This document shows positions 41,489 through 50,649 of a stretch of DNA of 64,000 nt, one piece after another. Both the position numbers and the translations under genes were made by a program. Source of the DNA: CAYRWR01 sp964428015 (GTDB taxonomy: Bacteria; Spirochaetota; Brevinematia; Brevinematales; CAYRWR01); assembly GCA_964428015.1 (NCBI GenBank), contig CAYRWR010000005.1:1-64000 (forward strand), read 5' to 3'. The notes under the pieces were generated by a model. The model saw only the letters and a program-made list of their open reading frames with translations. It made no database searches and had not been told where the DNA came from. The stretch's first letter is position 1, and each line of letters begins with the position of its first letter.

Positions 41489-42910
41489 ATGAAAATGAAC
41501 AGGTTCTTTCTATTACTATTTTTCAACCTTTCCCTTTTTCTTCCAGGGACCATATTTCCTCAAAATAACGGACTGAAAGGGACCTGGCAGGGTACTTTAT
41601 CCCTTCCCGGTGTCAGTTTTAGAATTGTCTTCCATATCACCCAGGGGGATAACGGTTCCTACCTTTCCACCATGGATTCTCCGGATCAGGGAGCCAAAGA
41701 TATTCCGGTAGATAAAACGACCCTCACTGGAAATCAACTGAAACTGGAGATGCCCAACCTCAAAGGAGAGTATAACGGTACCATTAACGACACCGGGGAT
41801 ACTATTCAAGGGACCTGGACGCAGGGAGGGCAATCCTTCCCTCTCAATTTACTCAAGTCGGATAAACCGGTTGTAATCAACCGGCCCCAGGAACCCAAAC
41901 CACCCTATCCCTACCATGTGGAAGAAGTGACCTATATCAATACTACTAATGGAAATACCCTGGCGGGGACTTTTACCCGTCCCCCAGCGGAGGGGACGTA
42001 TCCCACAGTGATCCTGATCACCGGATCAGGCGCTCAGAACCGGGATGAAGAACTGCTGGGACATAAACCGTTTCTGGTTTTAGCCGATTATCTCACCCGG
42101 CAGGGTATCGCGGTCTTAAGAGTAGATGATCGGGGGGTGGGTAAATCCACCGGGGATTTCAGTACCGCGACCACAGCGGATTTTGCCACGGATGTATTAG
42201 CAGGTATCGCTTATTTAAAGACACGGACCGACGTCAACCTGAAAAAAATAGGACTTATCGGACATAGTGAAGGAGGTCTCATAGCCCCTCTGGTTGCGGT
42301 ACATTCACCGGATGTTGCCTTCATTATATTGATGGCCGGGCCCGGACTCCCGGGAGATCAGATCCTGCTCCTCCAGTCCGCACTGATACAAAAAGCCAAC
42401 GGGATCAAACCCGCTGATATCCATGAAGATGAAGTATTGTCCAAAAAGTTTTATAAAATATTGAAAACTGAACCTGACCCCGCTAAGTCTCACCGCAAAA
42501 TACTGGAAATTATCGACAATTATTATAATTCTTTATCCGCTGAAGAGCAGAAAAAAATTGGTGAAAAGGATGCTATCATCCAGAAAATTGGAGCTATTGA
42601 AACACCCTGGTTTAAATATTTTCTGACTTATGATCCCCGTCCCACCCTGGAAAAGGTCACCTGTCCTGTTTTAGCAATAAACGGCAGTAAGGATTTGCAA
42701 GTTCCCTCACGGGAAGACCTGCAAGCTATCGCGAAGGCGCTTGGCAAAGGGGGAAATAAACAGTTTAAGACTATGGAGCTAAAGGGGCTAAACCATCTTT
42801 TCCAGAAATGTAAAACCGGTAATCCTTCTGAATACAATATAATAGAGGAAACTATTTCTCCTACAGCTTTGAAAATCATAGGGGAATGGATCACTCACAT
42901 TACTAAATAG
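41489..42910 (+). CDS. Exported alpha/beta-hydrolase with N-terminal lipocalin-like module
   Basis: A 473-residue protein with a signal peptide (1-23, ending TIFP). Residues 27-125 form a small beta domain (GTWQGTLSLPG ... GEYNGTINDTGDTIQGTW) found in front of many secreted hydrolases. The catalytic part has GLIGHSEGG (Ser260 nucleophile), INGSKDLQVP (catalytic Asp) and LKGLNHLFQ (catalytic His). DDRGVGKSTG is the usual oxyanion/alpha-helix region. Longer in-frame starts lack a ribosome-binding site, while ACAGGAG precedes 41489. Substrate unknown; a carboxylesterase or peptidase activity is likely. Confidence 0.88.
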   Translation: MKMNRFFLLLFFNLSLFLPGTIFPQNNGLKGTWQGTLSLPGVSFRIVFHITQGDNGSYLSTMDSPDQGAKDIPVDKTTLTGNQLKLEMPNLKGEYNGTINDTGDTIQGTWTQGGQSFPLNLLKSDKPVVINRPQEPKPPYPYHVEEVTYINTTNGNTLAGTFTRPPAEGTYPTVILITGSGAQNRDEELLGHKPFLVLADYLTRQGIAVLRVDDRGVGKSTGDFSTATTADFATDVLAGIAYLKTRTDVNLKKIGLIGHSEGGLIAPLVAVHSPDVAFIILMAGPGLPGDQILLLQSALIQKANGIKPADIHEDEVLSKKFYKILKTEPDPAKSHRKILEIIDNYYNSLSAEEQKKIGEKDAIIQKIGAIETPWFKYFLTYDPRPTLEKVTCPVLAINGSKDLQVPSREDLQAIAKALGKGGNKQFKTMELKGLNHLFQKCKTGNPSEYNIIEETISPTALKIIGEWITHITK

Positions 42911-42980
42911 TGATTACTTTGTGATAGAGTTATAGCATCTATTTGATTTAAAATATGTAATATCAGACAGGAGGTTAGAA

Positions 42981-43535
42981 ATGCCTTTACCCCAGGAATT
43001 GCAATCCGGACCACCCAGGAATCTGGAAAACGCGTCCCAGATGCTGGATAAAAACAAAAAAGGTATCCGATCCACATTGATAGGACTGATTTTAATGCCG
43101 GCTGTACTTTTATTTGTAGGGATGGTGGTACCTCATCTTACGGGCTACCAATTGAGGGGATTGACCCCTGAATCCGCGCCCTGGATATCCCTATTTGTGG
43201 ATATCTTTATCGCGTTGTTTTTATTGGTTTTTATTTTACAGCTGCAGCGCTCTAAAAAACTTTTCAGGGAGGGACAGGCCACTCTAGGTAAAGTCACCGC
43301 TGTGAGCGCGCCCGGTGCGGGTGGTAAACAGGCAACTTTTATCATGATTACCGTGGAATATTTAGATTTAAGCGGCAGGACACTGACCGGGCAAGCCTCT
43401 ACCACTGGCAATACTCTCCAATGTCAGGTCGGAGATGAGGTTCCGGTGCTCTATTTTGGCAACCAGTCTGTAAAATTCGCGATATACTATAGCGAACTGG
43501 GTATGATTCCCGGAATAGCCAAGATCAAAAACTGA
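42981..43535 (+). CDS. DUF3592-like membrane protein
   Basis: 184 residues: N-terminal Pro-rich tail, transmembrane helices at about 31-51 and 69-88, then a soluble beta domain of about 95 residues (GQATLGKVTAVS ... ITVEYLDLSGRTLTG ... VGDEVPVLYFGN) with the DUF3592 pattern. Function unknown. AGGAGG lies seven bases before the ATG. Confidence 0.72.
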   Translation: MPLPQELQSGPPRNLENASQMLDKNKKGIRSTLIGLILMPAVLLFVGMVVPHLTGYQLRGLTPESAPWISLFVDIFIALFLLVFILQLQRSKKLFREGQATLGKVTAVSAPGAGGKQATFIMITVEYLDLSGRTLTGQASTTGNTLQCQVGDEVPVLYFGNQSVKFAIYYSELGMIPGIAKIKN

Positions 43536-43619
43536 TATTTCATTTTCTGTGTAGTGGCCTTTGCGGAGCAGTTTTTTCACTTTGAATCTATGATTTCTCA
43601 AAAACTTTTAAACATGGTA

Positions 43620-44257
43620 TTATTTCACTTTTTTTCCATATACTTTTACGTTACATTCTTTTCCGGTTTCCCACATATCACCGGGGCTCTCTCTCAGCAA
43701 TGTGAATCCGTTTTGTTCATAAAATTTCATGGAGACAGGATTCAGGGTACTGGTTCCCAGATGTACTCCAGGTACACCGCATTGCCGGAGTCTGTCCAGG
43801 AAAGCGTGCAGAAGGGTCGTGCCGATACCCTGACCCTGAAATTCCGGCAGGATATTGATATGCAGGTGAGCAGGATAATCCCGGATCAACTCAGCATCCA
43901 GACGGGGATGAGCCGCATTTAGGATAAACTTCTCCATCCAGAGTCTGGAAGAAGGGTATAAGCATCAGGTCACGGTTTCCATGCGGCGCCTTATCAGGGC
44001 AAGTATTTGTGGGCAAAGTCTTTCTTTTGTGCCGCAGTATCCAGGGTATCTAGGATATACCCGATGACCCGGTTTTTTTCCAGAGCCGCAAAGCAGAAAT
44101 CCGGTGAAAAATCCATATAGTGAAAAGCAAAACGCATAGCGAATAATTTCCGGTCGGAAAAGACACCCCTACCGGTGAGATCTGCACCATGATAACCGGT
44201 TCGGTAGCAGATAGTCTGAATAGCAGATTTGTCACTGGGAATGATGGAACGTATCAA
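43620..44257 (-). pseudogene. Decayed GNAT N-acetyltransferase
   Basis: Two fragments in different frames belong to one GNAT protein. The N-terminal part (44257-43994, TTG start) reads SIIPSDKSAIQTICYRTGYHG and AALEKNRVIGYILDT up to KYLP and then a stop. The C-terminal part (43937-43620) reads HINILPEFQGQGIGTTLL, the acetyl-CoA loop, and ends at a normal stop. Between them another frame continues as LIRRRMETVT before a TGA. A frameshift, an internal stop and the loss of about 50 residues relative to family members make function unlikely. Its start follows the stop of the YihY gene by three bases. Confidence 0.75.
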
Positions 44258-44260
44258 GGG

Positions 44261-45496
44261 TCAAGCCCTCTGATTTGGATATATATCCAGCAAATCTTCC
44301 TTAAACTCTTTTTTAATCAGAACCTGGAGTTTTGACAGGATTTGCGTCAGTTCCACCTGTCCTACTTCACTATCTTCGATCTCCATAAGTGTAATGATGA
44401 TCTGAGATAGTTTCTGGCGGGCTGGTTCAGTATAGGGAATATACCCCCTTTTATCCGTGAACAGTATGAGTTTATGTTGCAGAAGAATCTGGAGATTGTG
44501 ATTAAGCTCCGCGGAAGAAATCTCAGGATATTTTTTCATTAGTGTGGACTTGTCCAGTTTGACTTCATCCTCCAGGTACAGCTTGACGATGAGCAGAAAC
44601 AGAGAAAGTTTACGCGCAAAAGAGCGGTCTATTGTCTGGCCGGGTGTTTTAAGGTGCGGCGGGAACTGAACAAACCAGGATATTTCCGCCCCCAGTAAAA
44701 TGATGACCCACAACAGGTATATCCATAATAAAAACAGAGGCAGAACCGCCAGAGATTTATAGATCTGCGCCTGAGTCTGAAACAGCATTCCGGAATAGCG
44801 GGTGAACAGATTTTTAGCTACTTCAAAGAAAAAGCCGGAAAATACCGCCCCGGTAAATGCCGCGCGTATCTTGACCGGAATGTCGGGGGTGATAAAGAAC
44901 AGCAGAAACATAAAAATCAGATTGACTGAAAAAGAGGCTATAATAGAAAGGGAGGGATGCCGCTCCAGCAACCCTATGACTCCGATATTATTAGTGATAT
45001 AAAAGGAAACCCCTAGTAGAATGGGACCCAGGGTCAATATAGTCCAGAAACGGGTCAGAGACTTGAAAAACATGCCCTTGCTCTTTATTTTCCAGATGGC
45101 ATTGAGGTGATTTTTAAAATTATTCATGAGGAGAAGACCCAGAAACAGAAATGCAATGATACTCAGAGTATTAAGAGAGGACATATTGTGGGCAAAATCT
45201 TCCACATATTTCTGTATAATATCAATCTGAGCGGGAATAAGGTGCTGGAATAATCTGCCCTTGATAGCTTCCAGTGAATTCCTGAAAAAAGGAAAAGAAG
45301 ATAAAAGGGTAAAAGACAATGCCGCAATAGGTATCAGGCTGATCAGGGTGGAGTAGGCTAGTGACCCCGCTCGCTGAAATCCGAAGTCAGCAATAAATTT
45401 CTCAGAGATACTCACAATATACTGAGAGCTTTTTTGTATCACTACTTTAATTCTGGGCCAGACCGGTATAGATATGCCTGGTTTTTTAACCGCCAT
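44261..45496 (-). CDS. YihY/BrkB family membrane protein
   Basis: A 411-residue inner-membrane protein with six transmembrane helices and the family signature GSLAYSTLISLIPIAAL (helix 1) and the sequence LLMNNFKNHLNAIWKIKSKG. A cytoplasmic C-terminal region of about 120 residues looks like a winged-helix (KLDKSTLMKKYPEISSAELNHNLQILLQHKLI). YihY proteins are sometimes called RNase BN by an old error; their real function is not known. AAAGGACTCCCT precedes the ATG. Confidence 0.9.
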   Translation of the reverse strand: MAVKKPGISIPVWPRIKVVIQKSSQYIVSISEKFIADFGFQRAGSLAYSTLISLIPIAALSFTLLSSFPFFRNSLEAIKGRLFQHLIPAQIDIIQKYVEDFAHNMSSLNTLSIIAFLFLGLLLMNNFKNHLNAIWKIKSKGMFFKSLTRFWTILTLGPILLGVSFYITNNIGVIGLLERHPSLSIIASFSVNLIFMFLLFFITPDIPVKIRAAFTGAVFSGFFFEVAKNLFTRYSGMLFQTQAQIYKSLAVLPLFLLWIYLLWVIILLGAEISWFVQFPPHLKTPGQTIDRSFARKLSLFLLIVKLYLEDEVKLDKSTLMKKYPEISSAELNHNLQILLQHKLILFTDKRGYIPYTEPARQKLSQIIITLMEIEDSEVGQVELTQILSKLQVLIKKEFKEDLLDIYPNQRA

Positions 45497-45574
45497 AGGG
45501 AGTCCTTTTTATTTTAGTTTAAAAACAGCTGCATGATAAGTCAAAGACAGGGATTTTCCGCTTTTCCCGGATCG

Positions 45575-46231
45575 TTAGATAAAAGATTTTATTTCATTGA
45601 GATTATGTATCACATCTGGTACTGGATAACCGAGCCTGGTTTCTTTATCATACAGGATACCCCGCATACCCGCTGCCTGGCTGCCCTGGATATCGATGTC
45701 CACACGATCCCCCACGAACAGGCATTGCCCCGGCTCTACTCCCAGCTCAGCAGCTGCTATGAGAAATATTCCGGAATCCGGTTTCTTAACACCGGCTTGT
45801 TCTGAGATGACAATCGTATCCACCAGTTCACGTAGTCCCAGTCCCTCAATCTTGGCTTCCTGAACCAGTACCGTTCCATTGGTAACCACACCTGTCTTGA
45901 TATTTTGAGATCGAAGCATACGCAGCAAATGATCCGCATTATCATTAAAACGGGGAGCCCTCCAGGAGTTCCGGGAAAAATAATCCAGAAACCACTTTTC
46001 ATCGAACAAAGGTCCAAAAGAACTGATCAGGCCCCGGGCTATTTCCGGCTTGGGCCCATAACCTTCTCTATCCAGCTCCAGAAACCTTTTACGGAATAGC
46101 TCAGGACTCTCACAACAGGCGGTATCTTTGTATAACCGGGTAATGAATCGGTCAATAGAACTGCGCCGGTCAAATAAAGTGTTATCCAGATCAAACAATA
46201 CGGCTGTGTAGTTCATAAGAGTACCACTCAT
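45575..46231 (-). CDS. HAD superfamily hydrolase (YjjG-like phosphatase)
   Basis: A 218-residue phosphatase with the motif FDLDNTLFD (motif I, both Asp present), VVTNGT (motif II), a Lys in KKPDSGIF (motif III) and FVGDRVDIDIQGSQAAGM (motif IV). The cap is the C1 helical type. YjjG-like enzymes remove phosphate from nucleotides or other small metabolites. The start is uncertain between 46231 and 46216. Confidence 0.88.
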   Translation of the reverse strand: MSGTLMNYTAVLFDLDNTLFDRRSSIDRFITRLYKDTACCESPELFRKRFLELDREGYGPKPEIARGLISSFGPLFDEKWFLDYFSRNSWRAPRFNDNADHLLRMLRSQNIKTGVVTNGTVLVQEAKIEGLGLRELVDTIVISEQAGVKKPDSGIFLIAAAELGVEPGQCLFVGDRVDIDIQGSQAAGMRGILYDKETRLGYPVPDVIHNLNEIKSFI

Positions 46232-46364
46232 CCTAATTGATTTCCATCATAATCCATTTATTAATACTTTATCTACAATCACATGCGGCAATTCAATTAG
46301 ATTGGCAGTTTTAGTCCTGATCTGAGTGTGCACCGGATCTAATAACAGGACCCGGCGCTGTCTT
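46232..46364. other. Intergenic region, nothing recognised
   Basis: 133 bases between two minus-strand genes. No hairpin with a T-run or known RNA. Confidence 0.3.
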
Positions 46365-48302
46365 TTACCAGCCGCCACCACCGCCGCCGCCACCGCCGCC
46401 ACCCGAAGAGCCACCACCCCCGCCGCTGCCGCTGCTGGAAGGAGAAACGGAGGCGCTGCTTAGTGCGTTAGAAAAATTACTTCCCAGGGAGGATGTAAAT
46501 TGTGTGAAGTTCATGGAGCTGAGAGAGGACCCTGAATACCAGGAGGGGTGATAACTTCCCGCACCGCCTTGCGAAGTTCCCATAATGTCATGAAAATACC
46601 CGGCCCAGTTTTCCTCAATGTCAAAGGCCAGGGCATAAGGCAGAAGCTTTTCAAAAACGGATATCTCTTTAACCGGAGGATTGAATACTTCCAGCCGGTC
46701 TTTTTCGGCGACATTAATAAAATTATAGAAACCCTCGATCTTATCCATGATTTTTCTGCCGGCCAGAGTTGGAGCTTTGAGCAGGTGGTAAAACAGATAA
46801 TTCATAAAAATGGCTGCAACAGCCAGGGGCACGATCCAGACAGAAGTAGTGATGAATCTAAAAAAGATAAAAAACACTACCACATCCGCAATCACAAAAA
46901 ATGAGGAAAAGAAAGTCATGTACATAGCCCCCAGGTACTTCCAGAAACTTTTTTTAGGGGCGCTGGAAGCAGACTTCCAGGAATGAATGACTTGTTTCAA
47001 CAGGAAAAACACACCAATATTCCAGATACTAAGCCATAGCATCATAAATCCCGCGATGAAATTGGAGGAATCAAAGATGAACCCCAGAATCATAAATGCT
47101 ATAGTCATGAGTAATCCCGGAATAAAAATCTTCCGGTTGGTAACAAAATAGTGAGTCTCAAATTGTTTTTTCAGGGACGCTTTGAATTTCTGAATGGCTT
47201 CAGAAAAAACGGAATGATTGGTATTGTCTACTTCCAGGCTGCTGCCAGAATAAAACAGTTCCTTAGAAACTATCTTTTCTTCCTCAGTCAGTCCCTCCAG
47301 GGTGTCATTTAACCGCACCAGTTTGTATTCATCCTTGGTTTCAGTTATTTTAATATGTCCTTTTACAGCCAGTTGGATAATGACAGCTGTAAAGTTCTTC
47401 TGGTCATACCCCATTTTTCGGATAAATCGCATAGCTGAAGGAGATAATCCGTCAGGCGGTTCAAAATAGGTCATGATAGGACCTTTGGCCGGATCCTTCC
47501 CCAACAGGAACCAGGTGATAATATAGTATAGGAATATCAGAAGTATCCCTGTAAAAATGGTGGCTATACCTTTGTTATCCTTAAATAGTTTGAAATACCG
47601 TTCCAGGCTGGAAGGAACCGGGATTCGATCATTTTTCCAGATTATTTTGACCGTTAAGCCTTTATTTCTTCCCAGGTCTTCTTTCAGCTTATATACCAGA
47701 GTGTTCCAGTTTTTTTGGTAGTCATAATTGCTGTTGGTTTCACCCTGCAGACCATGAAAAGCTCTTTGATAAAGTACTTCCTGTTGTGATTCAAAGGGTA
47801 GTTTGATCATGACTTCGGCTTTTTCAATAGGAAAATCCCACTCCGTACCAATGGCATTCCAATACAATTCTGCTGTGTTGGAAACTACTGTCAGTGCTTC
47901 TTCTACCTGGTATTGGAAGCGGTAGCGATACATGCCCGGATTGAGTGTGATATCCTGACTACCGGCATATACCCGCAGACTCATGGTCTCATTATCAGTA
48001 TGCCAGGGTTCCGGTTCTCCATCTTTCCAAACTTCCAGGATTTTAATGGGGTACTTGCGCAAAAGTCCCAGAGGTGCATGGCCATACAGCGGTATATCGC
48101 GGTAGATACCATGATTGATCAGTACATTATTAGCAAAGACCTCTATATCCTCAGTAACCAAAATAGATCGGTTAGTAAGCACCTCGATTCTGACCTGATA
48201 GCTGGAAATATATTCCATATCGGCGTGTTCATAATCCGCCGACATGACTCCCGGTAAAAAGAAAAAGACCAGCCCTAGGACCCAAAGGAACTTTCTTCTC
48301 AT
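46365..48302 (-). CDS. DUF2207 membrane protein with a glycine-rich C-terminus
   Basis: A 645-residue protein with a signal peptide (1-21), an exported DUF2207 domain (about 25-240, with SILVTEDIEVFA and GIYRDIPLYG), a transmembrane helix near 245-268 and four or more helices between about 395 and 510. The C-terminus ends in a Ser region and a Gly-rich tail (GGGGGSSGGGG...GW). This architecture is common in the family (YtfP-like TPM/DUF2207 proteins), whose function is unknown. The start follows GAGGGAGGCGTGGG. Confidence 0.88.
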   Translation of the reverse strand: MRRKFLWVLGLVFFFLPGVMSADYEHADMEYISSYQVRIEVLTNRSILVTEDIEVFANNVLINHGIYRDIPLYGHAPLGLLRKYPIKILEVWKDGEPEPWHTDNETMSLRVYAGSQDITLNPGMYRYRFQYQVEEALTVVSNTAELYWNAIGTEWDFPIEKAEVMIKLPFESQQEVLYQRAFHGLQGETNSNYDYQKNWNTLVYKLKEDLGRNKGLTVKIIWKNDRIPVPSSLERYFKLFKDNKGIATIFTGILLIFLYYIITWFLLGKDPAKGPIMTYFEPPDGLSPSAMRFIRKMGYDQKNFTAVIIQLAVKGHIKITETKDEYKLVRLNDTLEGLTEEEKIVSKELFYSGSSLEVDNTNHSVFSEAIQKFKASLKKQFETHYFVTNRKIFIPGLLMTIAFMILGFIFDSSNFIAGFMMLWLSIWNIGVFFLLKQVIHSWKSASSAPKKSFWKYLGAMYMTFFSSFFVIADVVVFFIFFRFITTSVWIVPLAVAAIFMNYLFYHLLKAPTLAGRKIMDKIEGFYNFINVAEKDRLEVFNPPVKEISVFEKLLPYALAFDIEENWAGYFHDIMGTSQGGAGSYHPSWYSGSSLSSMNFTQFTSSLGSNFSNALSSASVSPSSSGSGGGGGSSGGGGGGGGGGGW

Positions 48303-48593
48303 CCCACGCCTCCCTCAACAATGGCATCCACTCTCCGAGTATAACATGAGAAGACACAGCAAGTAAAGAAAAGATTCACCCAAAATGTAGAGGAAAAAAA
48401 CAGATTTAATTATGAAGTAATGAAAATATTATTTATATCTACTCAGAAATGGTTATTATTTACTGGCCATTAGTTATTATTCCTTTAAAACATATCGTAT
48501 CCCTGAGTACAGGAAACGTTTAATTTACAGGAATTCAGGTTACTGGAATATTTTTCCATGTTTCTCCAATGAATAGACAAGTATGAGGATTGC
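48303..48593. other. AT-rich intergenic region
   Basis: About 290 bases between two minus-strand genes. It is AT-rich with no identified RNA or hairpin, and may hold the promoter of the DUF2207 gene. Confidence 0.35.
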
Positions 48594-49574
48594 TTACAAA
48601 GCGTGCAGGAGCTTAAACCAATGAACCTCATCCCTGATAGTTTCATCCAGAGGGCGTGGTTTATAGCCTAAAACCCGGCTGGCTTTATCATGACTCATGA
48701 GGGTATTGGTGCGTAATATCTCCAATGCTTCCGGTGTAAACAACGGCTCTTTATGGGTAGCCCGGGACAGCCATTCAGAAACTCGGGCGGCCCATTCCAC
48801 CAGCCGCTGAGGTATTCTGATAGCGCTCCAGGTACGGCCGGCACTGGCACAGACTCTCTCAAAAAAATCGCCCAGAGTGTGAGTCTCTCCGCTCAGGATG
48901 TAGTTCTGTCCCGGCACGCCTTTTTCCCCGGCCAGGATTTCACCCTGTACTACATCACGCACATCTACAAAATTATAGGCACCCTGAGGCTGCACCGGAA
49001 ATTTTCCCTTGACCACCCGGATCATCATCTGACCCAGTTTGGAGGGCCGGTAATCAAAGGGACCTATGATGGCTGCCGGATGTACCACAATAGTCTGGAG
49101 TTCTTTATCATTGGCTGCCAGTACTGAAAGAGTAGCCCGGGCTTTGGTCTTTCCGTAATCCCCCAGGGCCAGTAGTGGATCTATAGGGTCATCTTCCTGC
49201 ATGATAGTGTCAGGTGCCAGAGGGGCAAAAGCATGTACCGAGCTGGTATAAATCAGACGTCTGACCCGGTTCTGCCGACAGGCTTCCAATACGTTTTCCG
49301 TTCCCCTGACATTGATATCATCCAGTAGATCTCTCTCACCCGGTGTGATAGAGATCAGGCTGGCCAGGTGATATACCCGGTCTGCTCCTTTAAAAGCCCG
49401 GATCAGACTGGCCAAATCTCTTACATCACCTCTTACTATTTCGATATCCAGATCCAGAAAAACAGAACAGTCTTCTCCTGGCAGTACTACAGCCCGCACT
49501 CTTTTACCCAGCTTGACCAGCTGCCGGACTAAGACATTTCCCAGGTGCCCCGTGGCACCGGTTATTACTGTCAT
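48594..49574 (-). CDS. NAD-dependent epimerase/dehydratase (dihydroflavonol-reductase-like SDR)
   Basis: A 326-residue extended short-chain dehydrogenase with GATGHLG at 6-12 (nucleotide-binding), a catalytic Ser in YTSSVHAF and Y-G-K-T-K (the YxxxK pair, near 140-144). The group includes dihydroflavonol-4-reductase-like and steroid or hopanoid-related sugar/ketone reductases; the substrate is not known. It is transcribed behind a membrane protein (ATGA overlap) and both are downstream of TetR-type operators. Confidence 0.9.
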   Translation of the reverse strand: MTVITGATGHLGNVLVRQLVKLGKRVRAVVLPGEDCSVFLDLDIEIVRGDVRDLASLIRAFKGADRVYHLASLISITPGERDLLDDINVRGTENVLEACRQNRVRRLIYTSSVHAFAPLAPDTIMQEDDPIDPLLALGDYGKTKARATLSVLAANDKELQTIVVHPAAIIGPFDYRPSKLGQMMIRVVKGKFPVQPQGAYNFVDVRDVVQGEILAGEKGVPGQNYILSGETHTLGDFFERVCASAGRTWSAIRIPQRLVEWAARVSEWLSRATHKEPLFTPEALEILRTNTLMSHDKASRVLGYKPRPLDETIRDEVHWFKLLHAL

Positions 49575-49942
49575 TTTACACCTCCTGCCTGGTCTTTTCG
49601 CCAGGCTATCCAGGTCCAGATTGCACCGGCCAGGTCCAGTACCCCAAAACCCAGTATCAGGACATTAGCCTGCCCGGATATTACAAAAAGTGCCAGGAAG
49701 ATAATAGCAGATGCCCGGGTAGGAATAGTCCAGGGAATAATTTCTGTAAGCTGTTTTTTACCGATGACCAGATAATAAATTCCCAGATAAAAAACCACCA
49801 TACCCAATATCCGGGTTATGACAGAGGCTCCTGTGGTTATCCCGGCGGCTTTTAGTAATACCTCCGGAAAGAGCAGTAAAAATAATCCCGAAACCAGAAC
49901 ATAAAACCCGAAAATAAACATAGAGCGGGACGAGCGGGACAT
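49571..49942 (-). CDS. Four-helix membrane protein
   Basis: A 123-residue protein with four predicted transmembrane helices and no other motif, probably DoxX/DUF4267-like in layout but not assigned. AGGAGGG precedes the ATG. Its stop overlaps the epimerase start (ATGA), so translation is coupled. It is the first gene of a two-gene operon preceded by two palindromic operators. Confidence 0.75.
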   Translation of the reverse strand: MSRSSRSMFIFGFYVLVSGLFLLLFPEVLLKAAGITTGASVITRILGMVVFYLGIYYLVIGKKQLTEIIPWTIPTRASAIIFLALFVISGQANVLILGFGVLDLAGAIWTWIAWRKDQAGGVK

Positions 49943-49952
49943 CTGGCCCTCC

Positions 49953-50045
49953 TTATGAGTGACCAGTCACTCATAATCACGTTTTTTTTTAAACACGGAG
50001 TTCTTTTTCTAATTATAGTATAGTGAGCGCTCACTCATTTTGCAA
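49953..50045 (-). promoter_or_regulatory. Promoter with two TetR-type operators for the membrane-protein/epimerase operon
   Basis: On the minus strand TTGCAA (50040-50045) and TATACT (50017-50022) have a 17-base spacer that contains the perfect palindrome AGTGAGCGCTCACT (50022-50035). A second one, TTATGAGTGAC and GTCACTCATAA (49953-49976, 11-bp arms, 2-base centre), lies close to the ribosome-binding site. Both share the half-site TCACTCAT. The adjacent tetR gene (50066-50641) is the obvious candidate for the ligand-controlled repressor. Confidence 0.75.
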
Positions 50046-50065
50046 GCTTTTTTTAAAATATATTT

Positions 50066-50641
50066 TTATTCCAACAGAAGTGCTTCCAGACCCCGTATGA
50101 TATGCCTCATTTCTCCTCCCAACGCAGTCTCATCTCCGTCCCACAGCTCCTGCCTTTTCCATAGCATATCCCCTAATCCCCATAGTATCATTGCCGCCAG
50201 GTCCAGCTTTTCACGGCTGGCTTTTGACTGGATATTCTGATCCCACTCCAGCATTTCCCGGATGGTCTGCATTCCGGAGGAAAACACCCGGGCCAGTTCC
50301 CCCTTTATTTCCTGATCTTCTACCTCTGAAAAGGCTTTATACATAATGCGATAATGTGCTGCCGTCTCCTGGTGATGATGGAAAAAATTTCGTCCCAGCA
50401 TCATGATGTTTTCTTTCCAATCCTGAGCGGGGCTCACCCCCTGCACAAATGTCTGCTCCAGACGGCTGGTAATAGTCCTCAGAACAGCTACAAACAGATC
50501 CCGTTTGCTGGAAAAATAGCGGTATAGTGTCCCCTCGGCTACTCCCGCGGTCTGGGCTATATCAGCAGTTCGCATTGTATGAAAATTTTCCCGTGCCAGA
50601 ATCTCAATGGCAGCCTGGATAATCAATTCTTCTTTATTCAT
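50066..50641 (-). CDS. TetR family regulator (probable repressor of the downstream operon)
   Basis: A 191-residue regulator with an N-terminal TetR HTH (ILARENFHTMRTADIAQTAGVAEGTLYRYFSSKRDLF, key pattern A-D-I-A-x-x-A-G-V-A-E-G-T-L-Y-x-Y-F-x-S-K) and a C-terminal ligand domain. It begins 8 bases after the DHH phosphoesterase gene, so it may be read from that operon, and is followed by the two operators and the target genes. Its ligand is unknown. Confidence 0.9.
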   Translation of the reverse strand: MNKEELIIQAAIEILARENFHTMRTADIAQTAGVAEGTLYRYFSSKRDLFVAVLRTITSRLEQTFVQGVSPAQDWKENIMMLGRNFFHHHQETAAHYRIMYKAFSEVEDQEIKGELARVFSSGMQTIREMLEWDQNIQSKASREKLDLAAMILWGLGDMLWKRQELWDGDETALGGEMRHIIRGLEALLLE

Positions 50642-50649
50642 CTTATATC

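Noticed and set aside
46380..46440. GC-rich repeated CCGCC triplets as a DNA repeat element
   Set aside because: They encode the Gly-rich tail of the DUF2207 protein on the minus strand, a common feature of that family.
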